DNA from: CAZAPG01 sp964486935 | GTDB lineage: Bacteria > Chloroflexota > Anaerolineae > 4572-78 > J111 | Reading direction: 5' to 3' | DNA: 64,000 nucleotides | Assembly (NCBI GenBank): GCA_964486935.1 | Contig: CAZAPG010000037.1 | Span: 1-64,000 of the forward strand | In this document: positions 55,545 through 64,000 of the stretch, one piece after another | Position numbering within the stretch: position 1 is the stretch's first letter | Layout of the letters: every line of letters starts with the position of its first letter | Program-made: the position numbers and the translations under genes | Notes under the pieces: model-generated | Told to the model about the DNA's origin: nothing | What the model saw: the letters and a program-made list of their open reading frames with translations, nothing else | Databases searched by the model: none

Positions 55545-57821
55545 ATGTCTGCCTCACCGCCCGCCGACACCCGGCGCTTTAACCGCACTGCCTGGATGAT
55601 ATTGGCCCTGTCGCTGGGCTTGATTCTATTATCCGCAGCTCAAAAAATTTACCGCCTGACCCTGCCCACCGACGGCTGGGACTTCACCACCGGCGAAATC
55701 GATAGCCCCGACCAGGACCGGCCCATCTACAGCCATAACCTGCTGGACCGGCCCTCGCCGCTGCAACCCGGCGACCGGTTGCTGGCCGTTGAGGGACAAC
55801 CGTTTGAAGTCATTTATGACCGGGCCAAATCGGGCCAAATCCAACCTCTGCCCGCCTGGCGCGCCGGCCAAACCGCGCGCTACACGGTTGAGCGCCAGGG
55901 CCGCGCCGTTGATTTAAATGTGCCGCTTTATACCTGGTCGCCGGGGGTAGCCCTGCGCCAAACGCTAACAAATCCCAGCCTGTACGCTTCTTTGCTGCTG
56001 GCAGCGGTGGGTTGGTTTGTCTTTTGGCAGCGCCCCGGCGACTGGGCGGCGCGGGCGCTGCTGCTGTTTTGCAATTGCCTGCTGGTCACGAATATCAGTT
56101 CGGCGGTGGTCGAGTGGAGCCTGCCGGAGTTACTCACGCCGCTTATTTTCCCCGCCGCCGTCTTCTTCTCCAACTGGATATTTGCGCTGGTCATGTTTCC
56201 CAACCTGCTGCTGCTGACCCTGGTCTTTCCCCGGCCAAAACGGTTGATGCAATCTCACCCATACTTGATTATAGCTCTGCTCAATGGCCTGATTCCCCTG
56301 CTGATTATCAGCCAGGGAATAATTGCGATTATCGGCTGGGTATCGGTGCTAAGTATGGCCCTGCTCAGTCTGGTGGCGATGGGGCACTCCTTTTTCACAA
56401 TACGCGACCCGGTGGGCCGGGCGCAGATGCGCTGGGCCATGGGCGGGCTGGCGGTGATGGTGCTGGGCATTATTCCCCTCAACCTGAGTGGCTTGGGCTG
56501 GCTGCCTGTTCCCTTCCCGTCGTGGCTCGAGGACATCTGGTTTCCAACCATGTTGGTCGTGATGGCCCTGGGCTTTGGGGTAGCTATTTTGCGCTACCGG
56601 CTGTTTGACATCGACATTCTGATCAACCGCGCGTTAGTTTACGGCGCGCTCACGGCCAGCGTCATTGGCCTGTACATCTTTGTGGTGGGCTATTTGAGCG
56701 CATTGTTTCGGGTGGAAGAGCATCTCTTTATTTCGCTGGCAGCTACCGGGCTGGTGGCGCTGCTGTTTCACCCCCTGCGCGAATGGCTTCAGCGAGTCAT
56801 CAACCGGCTGATGTACGGCCGGCGCGACGAGCCGGTGGCCGTTCTCTCTCAGTTGGGGGCGCGGCTGGAATCGACGCTGGCCCCGGATGAGTTATTGCCG
56901 GGGTTGGTAGAAACGGTGGCTCAGGCGCTTAAGCTGCCCTATGCCGCCATCGCGCTTAAAGACTCCAACGGCCAGTTCCAACTTCAGGCCGAAACCGGCC
57001 AATTGCCGTTCAAAGTGCAGACGTTTCCGCTGATTTACCAGGGCGAAACCATCGGCCAACTGCGGGTGGCGACCCGCGCACCGGGCGAAGCATTTAACCC
57101 CGCCGACCGGCTGCTGCTGACTAACATTGCCCGCCAGGCCGGGGCGGCGGCCCACGCCGTGCGTTTAACAACAGCGTTGCAGCGGTCGCGCCAGCAGCTT
57201 GTAGCGGCCCGCGAGGAGGAGCGCCGCCGTCTGCGCCGCGACCTGCATGATGGGTTGGGACCACAACTGGCCAGCCAGACGCTCACCATCGACGCCATTG
57301 GCAAGCTGCTAGAGCGCGATCCAGACGCGGCGCGTAACCTGCTGAACCATCTCAAAACGCAATCGCAAGCCGCTATTGCCGATATCCGGCGACTGGTTTA
57401 TGATTTACGTCCCCCCACTTTGGATGAGTTGGGGTTGGTTGAGGCCCTGGGCGAAGCTGCCCGGCAATACGAGCAGGCTGGCTGGATTGTTAAAATTACG
57501 GCTACGCCCATGCCGCTGCCACTGCTTCCGGCGGCGGTGGAAGTGGCCGTTTACCGGATTGCGACGGAGGCGATAACTAATGCTTATCGCCACGCCAAAG
57601 CCAAAAGTTGCATCGTTGCCATTGCGGTGCAGCCCCACAGTTTGCAACTGTGCATTGCCGACGACGGCCCCGGTTTTCCGGCCCCGCTGCGCCGGGGAGT
57701 CGGCCTTAACTCTATGCAAGAGCGGGCCGAGGAATTGGGCGGGCGGTTTACGTTTGAAAATCAGGCAGCGGGCGGAGCGCGGGTGCAAGTCTGGCTGCCC
57801 CTGCCCGGAGCGGAACAATGA
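55545..57821 (+). CDS. NarX/DesK-class sensor histidine kinase with PDZ-like and GAF domains
   Basis: AAGGA seven bases before ATG 55545 sets the start. The 758 residues read: one helix (about 13-35); an external segment resembling a PDZ domain (PGDRLLAVEGQPFEVIYDRA, about 70-125); seven or eight further helices (about 140-400); a GAF domain (about 430-540); HisKA_3 with the phosphorylated His in RRDLHDGLGPQL (about 570); and an HATPase with TEAITNAYRHA and DDGPGF. Its stop overlaps the response-regulator start by four bases, so the two form one system. The external signal is unknown. Confidence 0.93.
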   Translation: MSASPPADTRRFNRTAWMILALSLGLILLSAAQKIYRLTLPTDGWDFTTGEIDSPDQDRPIYSHNLLDRPSPLQPGDRLLAVEGQPFEVIYDRAKSGQIQPLPAWRAGQTARYTVERQGRAVDLNVPLYTWSPGVALRQTLTNPSLYASLLLAAVGWFVFWQRPGDWAARALLLFCNCLLVTNISSAVVEWSLPELLTPLIFPAAVFFSNWIFALVMFPNLLLLTLVFPRPKRLMQSHPYLIIALLNGLIPLLIISQGIIAIIGWVSVLSMALLSLVAMGHSFFTIRDPVGRAQMRWAMGGLAVMVLGIIPLNLSGLGWLPVPFPSWLEDIWFPTMLVVMALGFGVAILRYRLFDIDILINRALVYGALTASVIGLYIFVVGYLSALFRVEEHLFISLAATGLVALLFHPLREWLQRVINRLMYGRRDEPVAVLSQLGARLESTLAPDELLPGLVETVAQALKLPYAAIALKDSNGQFQLQAETGQLPFKVQTFPLIYQGETIGQLRVATRAPGEAFNPADRLLLTNIARQAGAAAHAVRLTTALQRSRQQLVAAREEERRRLRRDLHDGLGPQLASQTLTIDAIGKLLERDPDAARNLLNHLKTQSQAAIADIRRLVYDLRPPTLDELGLVEALGEAARQYEQAGWIVKITATPMPLPLLPAAVEVAVYRIATEAITNAYRHAKAKSCIVAIAVQPHSLQLCIADDGPGFPAPLRRGVGLNSMQERAEELGGRFTFENQAAGGARVQVWLPLPGAEQ

Positions 57822-58462
57822 CACCCATCCACATTTTGATTGCCGACGACCACCCGGTCTTTCGCTTTGGCCTGAAAGCTCTGCTCAGCACCGAGCCGGA
57901 GACCGAGGTAATTGGCGAAGCCACCGACGGCGAAGAAGTGGTGAAGCTGGCCGCCAGCCTGCAACCGGATTTGATTTTGATGGACATTAACCTGCCCCAA
58001 ATCAACGGTATCGAAGCAACGCGCCGTATCCTGGCTCAAAATCCCGACATCGGCGTTTTGATTATTACCATGTTTGAAGATGATACGGTCTTTGCCGCTT
58101 TGCGAGCCGGGGCGCGGGGCTACATTCTCAAAGGAGCCGAGGGGGAGGAAACGCTGCGGGCTATCCGGGCAGCGGCCAACGGCGAGTCGATTTTTAGCCC
58201 GGCTATTGCCCAACGGTTAACTCGCTTTGTGGCCCAGGTAACGCCACACGCGGCGCAACCCTTTCCAGAATTGACCCCCCGCGAACGGGAAATTCTCGAC
58301 TTAATTGCTCAGGGGTTAACCAATACGGCCATCGCCGAGCGGTTATCCCTCAGCCCCAAAACGGTCAGGAATCAGGTGTCAATTATTTTTGGCAAACTCC
58401 ATGTGACCGACCGGGCCGAAGCCATTATCAAAGCGCGAGAGGCTGGCCTGGGCGTAGACTGA
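57818..58462 (+). CDS. NarL/FixJ-family response regulator
   Basis: The 214-residue partner of the upstream kinase has a receiver domain with D10-D11 and phosphorylated D56 (LILMDINLP). The LuxR-type helix-turn-helix follows (LTPREREILDLIAQGLTNTAIAERL in the 147-171 region, then SPKTVRNQVSIIFGKLHV). Start and stop codons overlap as ATGA. Phosphorylation should promote dimer binding to DNA; target genes are not evident. The next gene, mutY, has its own promoter. Confidence 0.96.
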   Translation: MTPIHILIADDHPVFRFGLKALLSTEPETEVIGEATDGEEVVKLAASLQPDLILMDINLPQINGIEATRRILAQNPDIGVLIITMFEDDTVFAALRAGARGYILKGAEGEETLRAIRAAANGESIFSPAIAQRLTRFVAQVTPHAAQPFPELTPREREILDLIAQGLTNTAIAERLSLSPKTVRNQVSIIFGKLHVTDRAEAIIKAREAGLGVD

Positions 58463-58497
58463 AGCTCCCCCGGCCACTTTTCAATTTTCTGCCGGGT

Positions 58498-58506
58498 TGC
58501 TATGAT
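58498..58506 (+). promoter_or_regulatory. Extended -10 promoter for mutY
   Basis: TGCTATGAT ends ten bases before ATG 58516. The expected transcript start near 58513 leaves a leader of just a few bases, with no ribosome-binding site. Translation is therefore nearly leaderless. Confidence 0.45.
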
Positions 58507-58515
58507 AGAGAAACT

Positions 58516-59613
58516 ATGACAGATGTGGTCCCGGAACTCTTCCAAAAAACCGGCCAGCTTCGTGCCGGCCTGCTAAACTGGTACTATCGCTGCCGGCGTG
58601 ATTTACCCTGGCGCGGCGAAACTGACCCGTACCGCATTTGGGTGTCAGAAGTGATGCTGCAACAAACCCAGGTGGCTACGGTTATTCCCTATTATCAACG
58701 CTTTCTGGAAAAGTTCCCTGATGTGGAAACGCTGGCCGCTGCGCCGCTTGAGCAAGTTTTAAAGGCATGGGAAGGGTTGGGTTATTATGCCCGCGCCCGC
58801 AACCTGCACAAAGCCGCCGGCGAGATTGTTGAAAAATGGGGCGGACATTTTCCGCAGACCTATGCCGGGTTGCGAACCTTGCCCGGCTTTGGCGATTATA
58901 CCGCCGGCGCGGTTGCCTCGATTGCTTTTGGGCGGGCTGTCCCGGCCATCGATGGCAATGCCCGCCGCGTTTTGGCCCGGCTTTTTGCCTTAGAACAGGA
59001 TGTGACTCGCGGGCCGGGCGCGCGCCAGCTAAAGGAAATTGCTACAGCGCTGGTCGACCCGCAGGCCCCCGGCGACTGGACGCAGGCAGTGATGGAATTG
59101 GGCGCAACTATCTGCGCTCCTGCCTCGCCCAAATGCCTCTTGTGCCCGGTGAATGAGTTGTGCCAGGGCCGGCTGCGCGGCATCGAGCAGGATTTGCCGG
59201 TTAAGCCGGCCAAAAAAGCGCTGCCGCACTACAATGTTACGGCGGCGGTTATTCGGCAAAACGGCAAAATTTTAATTGCCCAACGCCCGCTGGACAAAAT
59301 GCTGGGGGGGCTGTGGGAATTTCCCGGCGGCAAGCAGGAACCGGGCGAAACGTTAGCCGAATGTTTGCGCCGGGAAATCAAAGAGGAGCTTGACCTGGAG
59401 ATTGCAATCGGGGAGCAGGTGGTCACTATCAAGCATAGCTACACTCACTTTAAAATTACGCTGTACGCTTTTTACTGTTGGGTGGTGCGGGGCCAGCCGC
59501 AGGCGCTGCACGTGGCCGACTGGCGCTGGGTGTCGCTGGCAGAAATTGAGCGCTTTCCTTTTGCGCGCACCGATTTGCAAATTATTCGGGCGCTGCGGAG
59601 GCAGGCTACGTAA
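58516..59613 (+). CDS. mutY: A/G-specific adenine glycosylase MutY with intact Nudix domain
   Basis: The 365-residue enzyme removes adenine mispaired with 8-oxoguanine. E45 (VSEVMLQQTQV) and D146 (AIDGNARRVLARL) are the catalytic pair, LPGFGDYTAGA is the helix-hairpin-helix, and C200, C207, C210 and C216 hold the 4Fe-4S cluster (C-x6-C-x2-C-x5-C). The C-terminal domain has a complete Nudix box at 272-294 (GGKQEPGE ... RREIKEEL), with all catalytic Glu residues. In ordinary MutY this box is degenerate. The protein may thus also hydrolyse oxidised nucleotides. Confidence 0.95.
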   Translation: MTDVVPELFQKTGQLRAGLLNWYYRCRRDLPWRGETDPYRIWVSEVMLQQTQVATVIPYYQRFLEKFPDVETLAAAPLEQVLKAWEGLGYYARARNLHKAAGEIVEKWGGHFPQTYAGLRTLPGFGDYTAGAVASIAFGRAVPAIDGNARRVLARLFALEQDVTRGPGARQLKEIATALVDPQAPGDWTQAVMELGATICAPASPKCLLCPVNELCQGRLRGIEQDLPVKPAKKALPHYNVTAAVIRQNGKILIAQRPLDKMLGGLWEFPGGKQEPGETLAECLRREIKEELDLEIAIGEQVVTIKHSYTHFKITLYAFYCWVVRGQPQALHVADWRWVSLAEIERFPFARTDLQIIRALRRQAT

Positions 59614-59641
59614 AAAGACCCCGCCATCCGGCGAGGTCTTT
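59614..59641. terminator. Bidirectional terminator between convergent genes
   Basis: AAAGACC and CGCC (59614-59625) pair with GGCG and GGTCTTT (59630-59641), with one mismatch and a 4-base loop. It lies just after the mutY stop and serves the converging response-regulator gene as well. Confidence 0.65.
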
Positions 59642-59644
59642 GGG

Positions 59645-60151
59645 TTAGTGAATAGCGGCGACTTCTCGCGCTTCCCAGGGTTTATCCGCCGCTCTCTTTT
59701 TGGCCAGCAAAAAATCCTTGTTTTCCACCAGCACCCGTTTGACTGTTTTTAACAGCGTGGCCGGGTCAAACGGTTTGCCCAGGTAAGCGGCAATATCATC
59801 GTCGCGGTCTTCGGCCAGTTGCAACATCCGAACTTTATCGGCCGAGTCGGCCCGCGCCGAAATAACAATGGCCGGAACCTGCTTGAGCTTTGGGTGACGC
59901 CGAATGCGGCGCAGCAAATCCAGGCCGTCGATGCCGGGCAGCATAATATCCATCAATATCAAATCCGGTTTTTCTTGCAAAGCCAAATCCAGCCCCTCTT
60001 CGGGTTTGGTGGTGCGCAAAACCCTGAAGCCGGCCGGTTCCAGCGAGAGCCGGATCAGATTTAATACTTCCTGCTCATCGTCAATGCTCAAAATTTTCAA
60101 TTCATCGGGCCATAAATTGTCGGCCATAGCCTGACTGGATAATAGATTCAT
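59645..60151 (-). CDS. Single-domain response regulator
   Basis: The 168-residue protein is a lone receiver domain with a short tail. The acidic pocket is D24-D25, the phosphorylated residue is D68 (LILMDIMLPGIDG), the switch Ser lies in VISARAD, and the conserved Lys lies in YLGKPFDP. An ATG at 60127 is a possible alternative start. No kinase or output domain adjoins it. The tail after residue 135 is basic and ends EVAAIH. Confidence 0.92.
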   Translation of the reverse strand: MNLLSSQAMADNLWPDELKILSIDDEQEVLNLIRLSLEPAGFRVLRTTKPEEGLDLALQEKPDLILMDIMLPGIDGLDLLRRIRRHPKLKQVPAIVISARADSADKVRMLQLAEDRDDDIAAYLGKPFDPATLLKTVKRVLVENKDFLLAKKRAADKPWEAREVAAIH

Positions 60152-60223
60152 GGTGGACTCCCTTGCTGCCCATTGGCCAAAATTTTATTGGCAAAAACCT
60201 TGCTTCGCTAAATGGGGAGGATA

Positions 60224-60232
60224 TGGTATACT
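60224..60232 (+). promoter_or_regulatory. Extended -10 promoter element for nfo
   Basis: TGGTATACT, one base from the TGGTATAAT form seen elsewhere, lies about 90 bases before ATG 60324. A clear -35 is absent. Confidence 0.4.
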
Positions 60233-60323
60233 GACGACGCATCTGTAGCCCTTCCTGATGACATGTCCAAAATTTTTGCCATCAGGTTACGGGTCAAAAA
60301 ATAAATTCACAAGGAAAATTTCT

Positions 60324-61172
60324 ATGTTACTTGGCGCTCATCTATCAACCTCCGGCGGGGTGGACAAATCCTTTGACCGGGCGGTTGAACTAAACTGCAC
60401 GGCCTTTCAAATTTTCACCAAATCAAACCGCCAGTGGAATGCCAGAGAATTAAAACCCCAAGAAATTGAAAGTTACCATCAAAAACAGCAAAAAACCGGC
60501 ATTGAACCCGTTGTGTGCCACGCCAGCTACCTGCTCAATCTGGGCAACCCGGATGATGAAATCTGGCAAAAATCGCTCGACGCCCTGATTATCGAGCTTG
60601 AGCGCTGCGAGTTGCTCAAAATTCCGTATCTGGTGCTGCATCCCGGCTCTCACCTGGACAGCGGCGTTGAAGCCGGGGTTGCCCGCGTAGCCCAGGCGCT
60701 CGATGTGGTTCACAACCGGCTGCCCGATATTGGCTGCAAAGTTGCCCTGGAAATTACCGCCGGCCAGGGGGCGGCGCTGGGCGCAACCTTTGAAGAAATC
60801 CGGGCCATTATCGACGCCTGCCGGCAAGGCAACCGGCTGGCGGTCTGTTTTGACACCTGCCACGCCCTGGCCGCCGGCTACGAGTTCCGCACCCCCCAAA
60901 GCTACCGGGCAATGATTGACCGGTTTGACTCGGTGATTGGGCTGGAGCGGCTCAAGGTTATTCACGTTAACGACTCCCAAAAAGATTTGGATAGCCGCGT
61001 TGACCGCCACGCCCACATTGGCGAAGGCTGCATTGGCCTGGAGCCATTTGGATACTTTTTAAACGACCCGCGCTTCAAAAAGGTTCCCTTTTTGCTGGAA
61101 ACGCCGGTTGATGATGACCCCGGCGATAATATCCGCAACCTGAATAAACTGCGGGCGCTGATTGAGGAGTGA
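60324..61172 (+). CDS. nfo: Endonuclease IV (AP endonuclease)
   Basis: AAGGAAA before ATG 60324 marks the start; the 22 residues upstream in frame are not conserved in type. The 282-residue TIM-barrel enzyme cuts DNA at abasic sites using three zinc ions. The ligand motifs are in order: GAHLSTSGG (start), VCHASYLLNLGNP, LVLHPGSH, ALEITAGQG, CFDTCHALAAGY, HVNDSQKDLDSRVDRH, HIGEG and LLETP. Length is normal. With the MutY gene just upstream, this stretch groups two base-excision repair functions, though each has its own promoter. Confidence 0.96.
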   Translation: MLLGAHLSTSGGVDKSFDRAVELNCTAFQIFTKSNRQWNARELKPQEIESYHQKQQKTGIEPVVCHASYLLNLGNPDDEIWQKSLDALIIELERCELLKIPYLVLHPGSHLDSGVEAGVARVAQALDVVHNRLPDIGCKVALEITAGQGAALGATFEEIRAIIDACRQGNRLAVCFDTCHALAAGYEFRTPQSYRAMIDRFDSVIGLERLKVIHVNDSQKDLDSRVDRHAHIGEGCIGLEPFGYFLNDPRFKKVPFLLETPVDDDPGDNIRNLNKLRALIEE

Positions 61173-61201
61173 TAATCTTATTTTGGCCTTTCTTCCCGCA
61201 G

Positions 61202-61210
61202 TGGTATAAT
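61202..61210 (+). promoter_or_regulatory. Extended -10 promoter for the M23 peptidase gene
   Basis: TGGTATAAT ends 23 bases before ATG 61234. The short leader holds AAGGAAGG. This is the third exact copy of the nine-base element in the window. Confidence 0.55.
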
Positions 61211-61233
61211 CCACAGCCGGAAGGAAGGTCAAG

Positions 61234-62313
61234 ATGTCGCTAGATTTGCGTATTCATCGCCATCGGCGGCCAATTATCAGATGGCGCCGGCCCTTGCTGT
61301 GGCTGGCGGCAACCGCCCTGATTTTGGCCGGCATGGTTGCCTGGCAGCGGGGCTGGCGGCCCGACGCCGCCCTGGCCTATTTTGACCAGGCTGCTATCCC
61401 CGTTGTTTCCGCCTCAATTGCCCAAATAGCCGATAATCCCGCCCAGGCAAAAAGCGAGGAGCCGGCAGTGGTAATGGTCGACTCGCAAATTGTCGACAGC
61501 CCCCAAAGCGACGCCTACACCGCCGACCTGCACGCCTTTGCCGGCGAGGATGATATTCCCTGGCCCCACGTAGGCAACCGGGGCAACCTGATTTATTACA
61601 CCGTGCAAGATGGCGACTCCCTGTGGGGCATTGCCCAGCAGTTTGAACTGGATATCGACACCCTGCGCTGGTCTAATCCGGCGCTGGAGCGCAACCCCGA
61701 TGTACTTTCGGTGGGCGCCGAACTGCATATTTTGCCCGTACCGGGCGTGTATCACGTGGCCGAGCAGGGTGAAACCATCGAGTCCATCGCCGCCGTCTAC
61801 GGCGTTGCCCCCGAAGACATTGCCACCTATCCCCCCAACGCGCTTTTTTCCCCCTACGAACTGGAGCCAGGCCAGGGCCTGATTGTGCCTTATGGCCGTA
61901 AAGAGGGGCTGGTGCTGCCGCAGCCCTCGCCGGCCCCGGAGGCGGCTTTTGCCTGGCCGCTGGTAGGCATTATTACGCAAGGATACAACCCCGGCCACCC
62001 CGCGCTGGATATCGGCGCGCCGTATGGCTCTACCGTTTACGCCGCCGATGACGGGACCATCACTTACGCAACCTGGGCGCAAACCGGCTACGGCTACACC
62101 ATCATTGTAGACCACGGCAATGGCCGCGAAAGCTGGTACAATCACCTTAAAGGCACGCTGCTGCCGGCGGGCAACTACGTTACCCGTGGCACGCCTATTG
62201 GCGAGGTGGGCAGCACCGGCCACTCAACCGGCCCGCACCTTCATTTTGAAATCCGCATCAACGGCGAATACGTCAACCCGGTTGATTATTTGCCGGGCGC
62301 AACGCCGCAGTAA
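61234..62313 (+). CDS. LysM-M23 peptidoglycan endopeptidase
   Basis: The 359-residue protein has one N-terminal membrane helix (about 25-42), then two LysM domains (YYTVQDGDSLWGIAQQF, about 125-170, and YHVAEQGETIESIAAVYG, about 176-222). A C-terminal M23/LytM domain follows, with zinc ligands in HPALDIGAPYG and HLHFEI and a catalytic His in WYNHL. LysM domains bind glycan strands and the M23 domain cuts peptide cross-links, so it probably remodels or splits the wall outside the membrane. Both LytM His/Asp positions are intact, so it should be active. Confidence 0.94.
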   Translation: MSLDLRIHRHRRPIIRWRRPLLWLAATALILAGMVAWQRGWRPDAALAYFDQAAIPVVSASIAQIADNPAQAKSEEPAVVMVDSQIVDSPQSDAYTADLHAFAGEDDIPWPHVGNRGNLIYYTVQDGDSLWGIAQQFELDIDTLRWSNPALERNPDVLSVGAELHILPVPGVYHVAEQGETIESIAAVYGVAPEDIATYPPNALFSPYELEPGQGLIVPYGRKEGLVLPQPSPAPEAAFAWPLVGIITQGYNPGHPALDIGAPYGSTVYAADDGTITYATWAQTGYGYTIIVDHGNGRESWYNHLKGTLLPAGNYVTRGTPIGEVGSTGHSTGPHLHFEIRINGEYVNPVDYLPGATPQ

Positions 62314-62541
62314 AAATTCCCCAATTACCCCATAAACATCGAGTCCAGGGCGTCAGCTTTGGACTTTTTTGATTCAACGGGAACCAATCGGCGCGGTTGA
62401 CCGTCTCAATAGCGAGTCGACTCCTTTTGTAACACCTAATGCAACATCATTGATACAGGTTTGAGGCTTGAAGTGCAACATCAACAGCCTTAAGCTGAAG
62501 CCAAATTAAAAATATTTTTGGCAAAAAGAAAGGAGATCATA

Positions 62542-64000
62542 ATGAAACACAAAAAGTTGAACGTTGTTACTGCAATTCTTGGATTGACCGTTACAGTTTT
62601 GCTAACAGGGTTGGCGGCTTGCAGCTATGCTGCCCAGGAAGCCCCCCAAAAAGAAGCAATTCAAATTGATATGGCAACCGAGGCCGAAGCCAGCCATGAG
62701 GAGTATGCCGCCGCGCCGGCAACGGCCACCCCCCTGGGAACGGCCCCGGCCCTGGCTGCCGGCGGCGAGGTTCCGCCCAACGACCAGCCTTACGATTTGA
62801 TGTTCTTTGAAAGCGCCGGCGTCAACCCCTTTGTTGATACCGAGGATGACGCCCTCTCCACCTTTGCTATGGATGTTGATACCGCCTCGTACACTGTAGC
62901 CCGCCGCTACCTGACCGACGGCCACCTGCCGCCCAAAGAAGCCATTCGGGTAGAAGAGTTTATCAACTACTTTAAGTTGCACTACCCCGGCCCGGCTGAA
63001 GGCGAAGGCGCGTTTGCCATCCACATGGAAGGCGCGCCCGCCCCTTATGGCCCCCGTAACAGCTATCTGCTTAAAATTGACCTGCAAGGCCAGGAAATTT
63101 TGGCCGAAGACCGCCAGGATGCTGTGCTGACCTTTGTCATCGACGTCTCCGGCTCGATGGACCGGGAAAACCGGCTGGGGCTGGTCAAGCAGGCGCTGCG
63201 GCTGCTGGTCGATGAACTGCGCCCCACCGACGATGTGGGCATTGTTGTTTACGGCTCGCAGGCGCGGGTTATTTTGGAACCCACCAGCGCCGAAAACAGC
63301 GAAGCCATTCTCTCTGCCATTGACCGCTTGCAGCCCGATGGCTCTACCAATGCCGAAGATGGGCTGCGCCTGGGCTATCAGATGGCTACCCAGGCTTACC
63401 GGCCCGGCGCAATCAACCGCGTCATCCTGCTGTCCGACGGCGTGGCCAATGTGGGCCACACCGGCCCCGAGGCAATTCTGCAAGTCATTCGTGGTTACGT
63501 GTCCGAGGGGATTACCCTCTCTACCGTGGGTTTTGGAATGGGCAACTATAATGATGTGCTGATGGAGCAACTGGCTGATGACGGCAATGGTAACTACGCT
63601 TACGTTGACACGCTCAACGAGGCTCGCCGCATTTTTGTAGAAAATTTGACCGGCACCCTGCAAGTGATTGCCAAAGACGCCAAAATTCAGGTGGAGTTTG
63701 ACCCCCAGATTGTGCGCAGCTATCGCCTGCTGGGTTACGAGAACCGCGCCGTGGCCGACGAAGACTTTCGCAACGACCGGGTTGACGCCGGCGAGGTGGG
63801 CGCAGGCCACAACGTAACCGCCCTGTACGAGCTTAAGTTGCACCCTGACCTGTCCGCTGAAATGACCGGCGCGCCGGCCATTATCACCCGCATTCGCTAC
63901 CAGGATGTTGAGAGCGGCCAGGTGGTAGAGGTGTCGCAACCGTTTGCCGTGAATGATTTTTTGGACAGCGTGCAGGAGGCGTCGCCGGAGTTTCGCTTTA
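62542..64000 (+). CDS. VWA-domain lipoprotein (YfbK-like), runs off the right edge
   Basis: AGGAG stands before ATG 62542 and the frame is open to the window end, so at least 486 residues are present. The signal ends in a lipobox, GLAAC (Cys27). Then come a low-complexity Ala/Thr stretch, an N-terminal domain with DVDTASYTVARRYL typical of YfbK-like proteins, and a von Willebrand A domain. Its metal site DxSxS is DVSGS near residue 204, with the rest in DGSTNAEDGL and LLSDGVAN. Such surface proteins bind partners through Mg2+; the partner is unknown. The C-terminal DUF3520-type part begins but is incomplete. Confidence 0.93.
   Translation, partial: MKHKKLNVVTAILGLTVTVLLTGLAACSYAAQEAPQKEAIQIDMATEAEASHEEYAAAPATATPLGTAPALAAGGEVPPNDQPYDLMFFESAGVNPFVDTEDDALSTFAMDVDTASYTVARRYLTDGHLPPKEAIRVEEFINYFKLHYPGPAEGEGAFAIHMEGAPAPYGPRNSYLLKIDLQGQEILAEDRQDAVLTFVIDVSGSMDRENRLGLVKQALRLLVDELRPTDDVGIVVYGSQARVILEPTSAENSEAILSAIDRLQPDGSTNAEDGLRLGYQMATQAYRPGAINRVILLSDGVANVGHTGPEAILQVIRGYVSEGITLSTVGFGMGNYNDVLMEQLADDGNGNYAYVDTLNEARRIFVENLTGTLQVIAKDAKIQVEFDPQIVRSYRLLGYENRAVADEDFRNDRVDAGEVGAGHNVTALYELKLHPDLSAEMTGAPAIITRIRYQDVESGQVVEVSQPFAVNDFLDSVQEASPEFRF

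Noticed and set aside
62602..63939. A 445-residue minus-strand frame under the VWA gene
   Set aside because: The plus strand encodes a lipoprotein signal and an intact VWA metal site with a ribosome-binding site; the minus frame has none of these.

Overview
The window looks like part of a metagenome-assembled chromosome of a Chloroflexota bacterium, probably Anaerolineae-like. This is inferred from several traits together: long Thr-Pro linkers in surface proteins, a mevalonate-pathway decarboxylase, a TIGR03960 radical SAM protein, HEAT-repeat and KaiC-like proteins, and a complex-I-like [NiFe] hydrogenase. No rRNA or tRNA gene is visible to confirm it. A run of ten Ns at 50708-50717 marks a scaffold join. 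No CRISPR array, prophage or complete insertion sequence is visible.

Layout. 1-2400: a restriction enzyme cut off just before its methyltransferase domain, and a membrane-anchored unknown. 2663-6211: a possible carbohydrate-acid pathway (Gfo/Idh/MocA dehydrogenase, TIM-barrel isomerase/epimerase, LarA-type racemase). 6283-12538: a response regulator, then a leftward unit of RseP-like site-2 protease, zinc-ribbon protein and HEAT protein, and a mevalonate (di)phosphate decarboxylase. 12955-18646: UbiB-family kinase, class III cyclase, TIGR03960 protein, AP2-domain protein. 18954-21386: a tightly coupled arsenic unit, arsN1-arsR-arsN2-MFS, with a near-consensus promoter. 21555-26834: hpt and surface-polysaccharide genes. 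26836-30989: KaiC-like ATPase and envelope proteins ending with a PrsA/SurA-like lipoprotein. 31196-33179: a GNAT plus N-succinylamino-acid racemase pair that fits D- to L-amino-acid conversion.

33741-43690 is a ten-subunit group 4 [NiFe] hydrogenase operon followed by its maturation protease and a COG2403 GTPase. Both CxxC motifs that bind the NiFe centre are intact, so it is a hydrogenase and not complex I. 44782-50458 is a sugar-type ABC importer with two different permeases, one ATPase and one lipoprotein that fuses two complete binding domains. 50479-50848 is a DksA/TraR-type zinc-finger gene that the scaffold gap splits; it can be rebuilt. The rest holds an AmmeMemoRadiSam enzyme, a phosphoribosyltransferase, small membrane proteins (one a partial paralog), a NarX/NarL-type two-component pair, MutY fused to an apparently active Nudix domain, endonuclease IV, a LysM-M23 peptidase and a partial VWA lipoprotein.

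The most unexpected noncoding signals are these: a roughly 40-bp motif built from paired TGACA/TGTCA palindromes, present three times (44205, 44290, 53482); a 14-bp-stem palindromic repeat at 44698 and 53244; a CGGGACA operator-like array before 53683; and recurrent TGGTATAAT extended -10 promoters, some giving leaderless or nearly leaderless starts.
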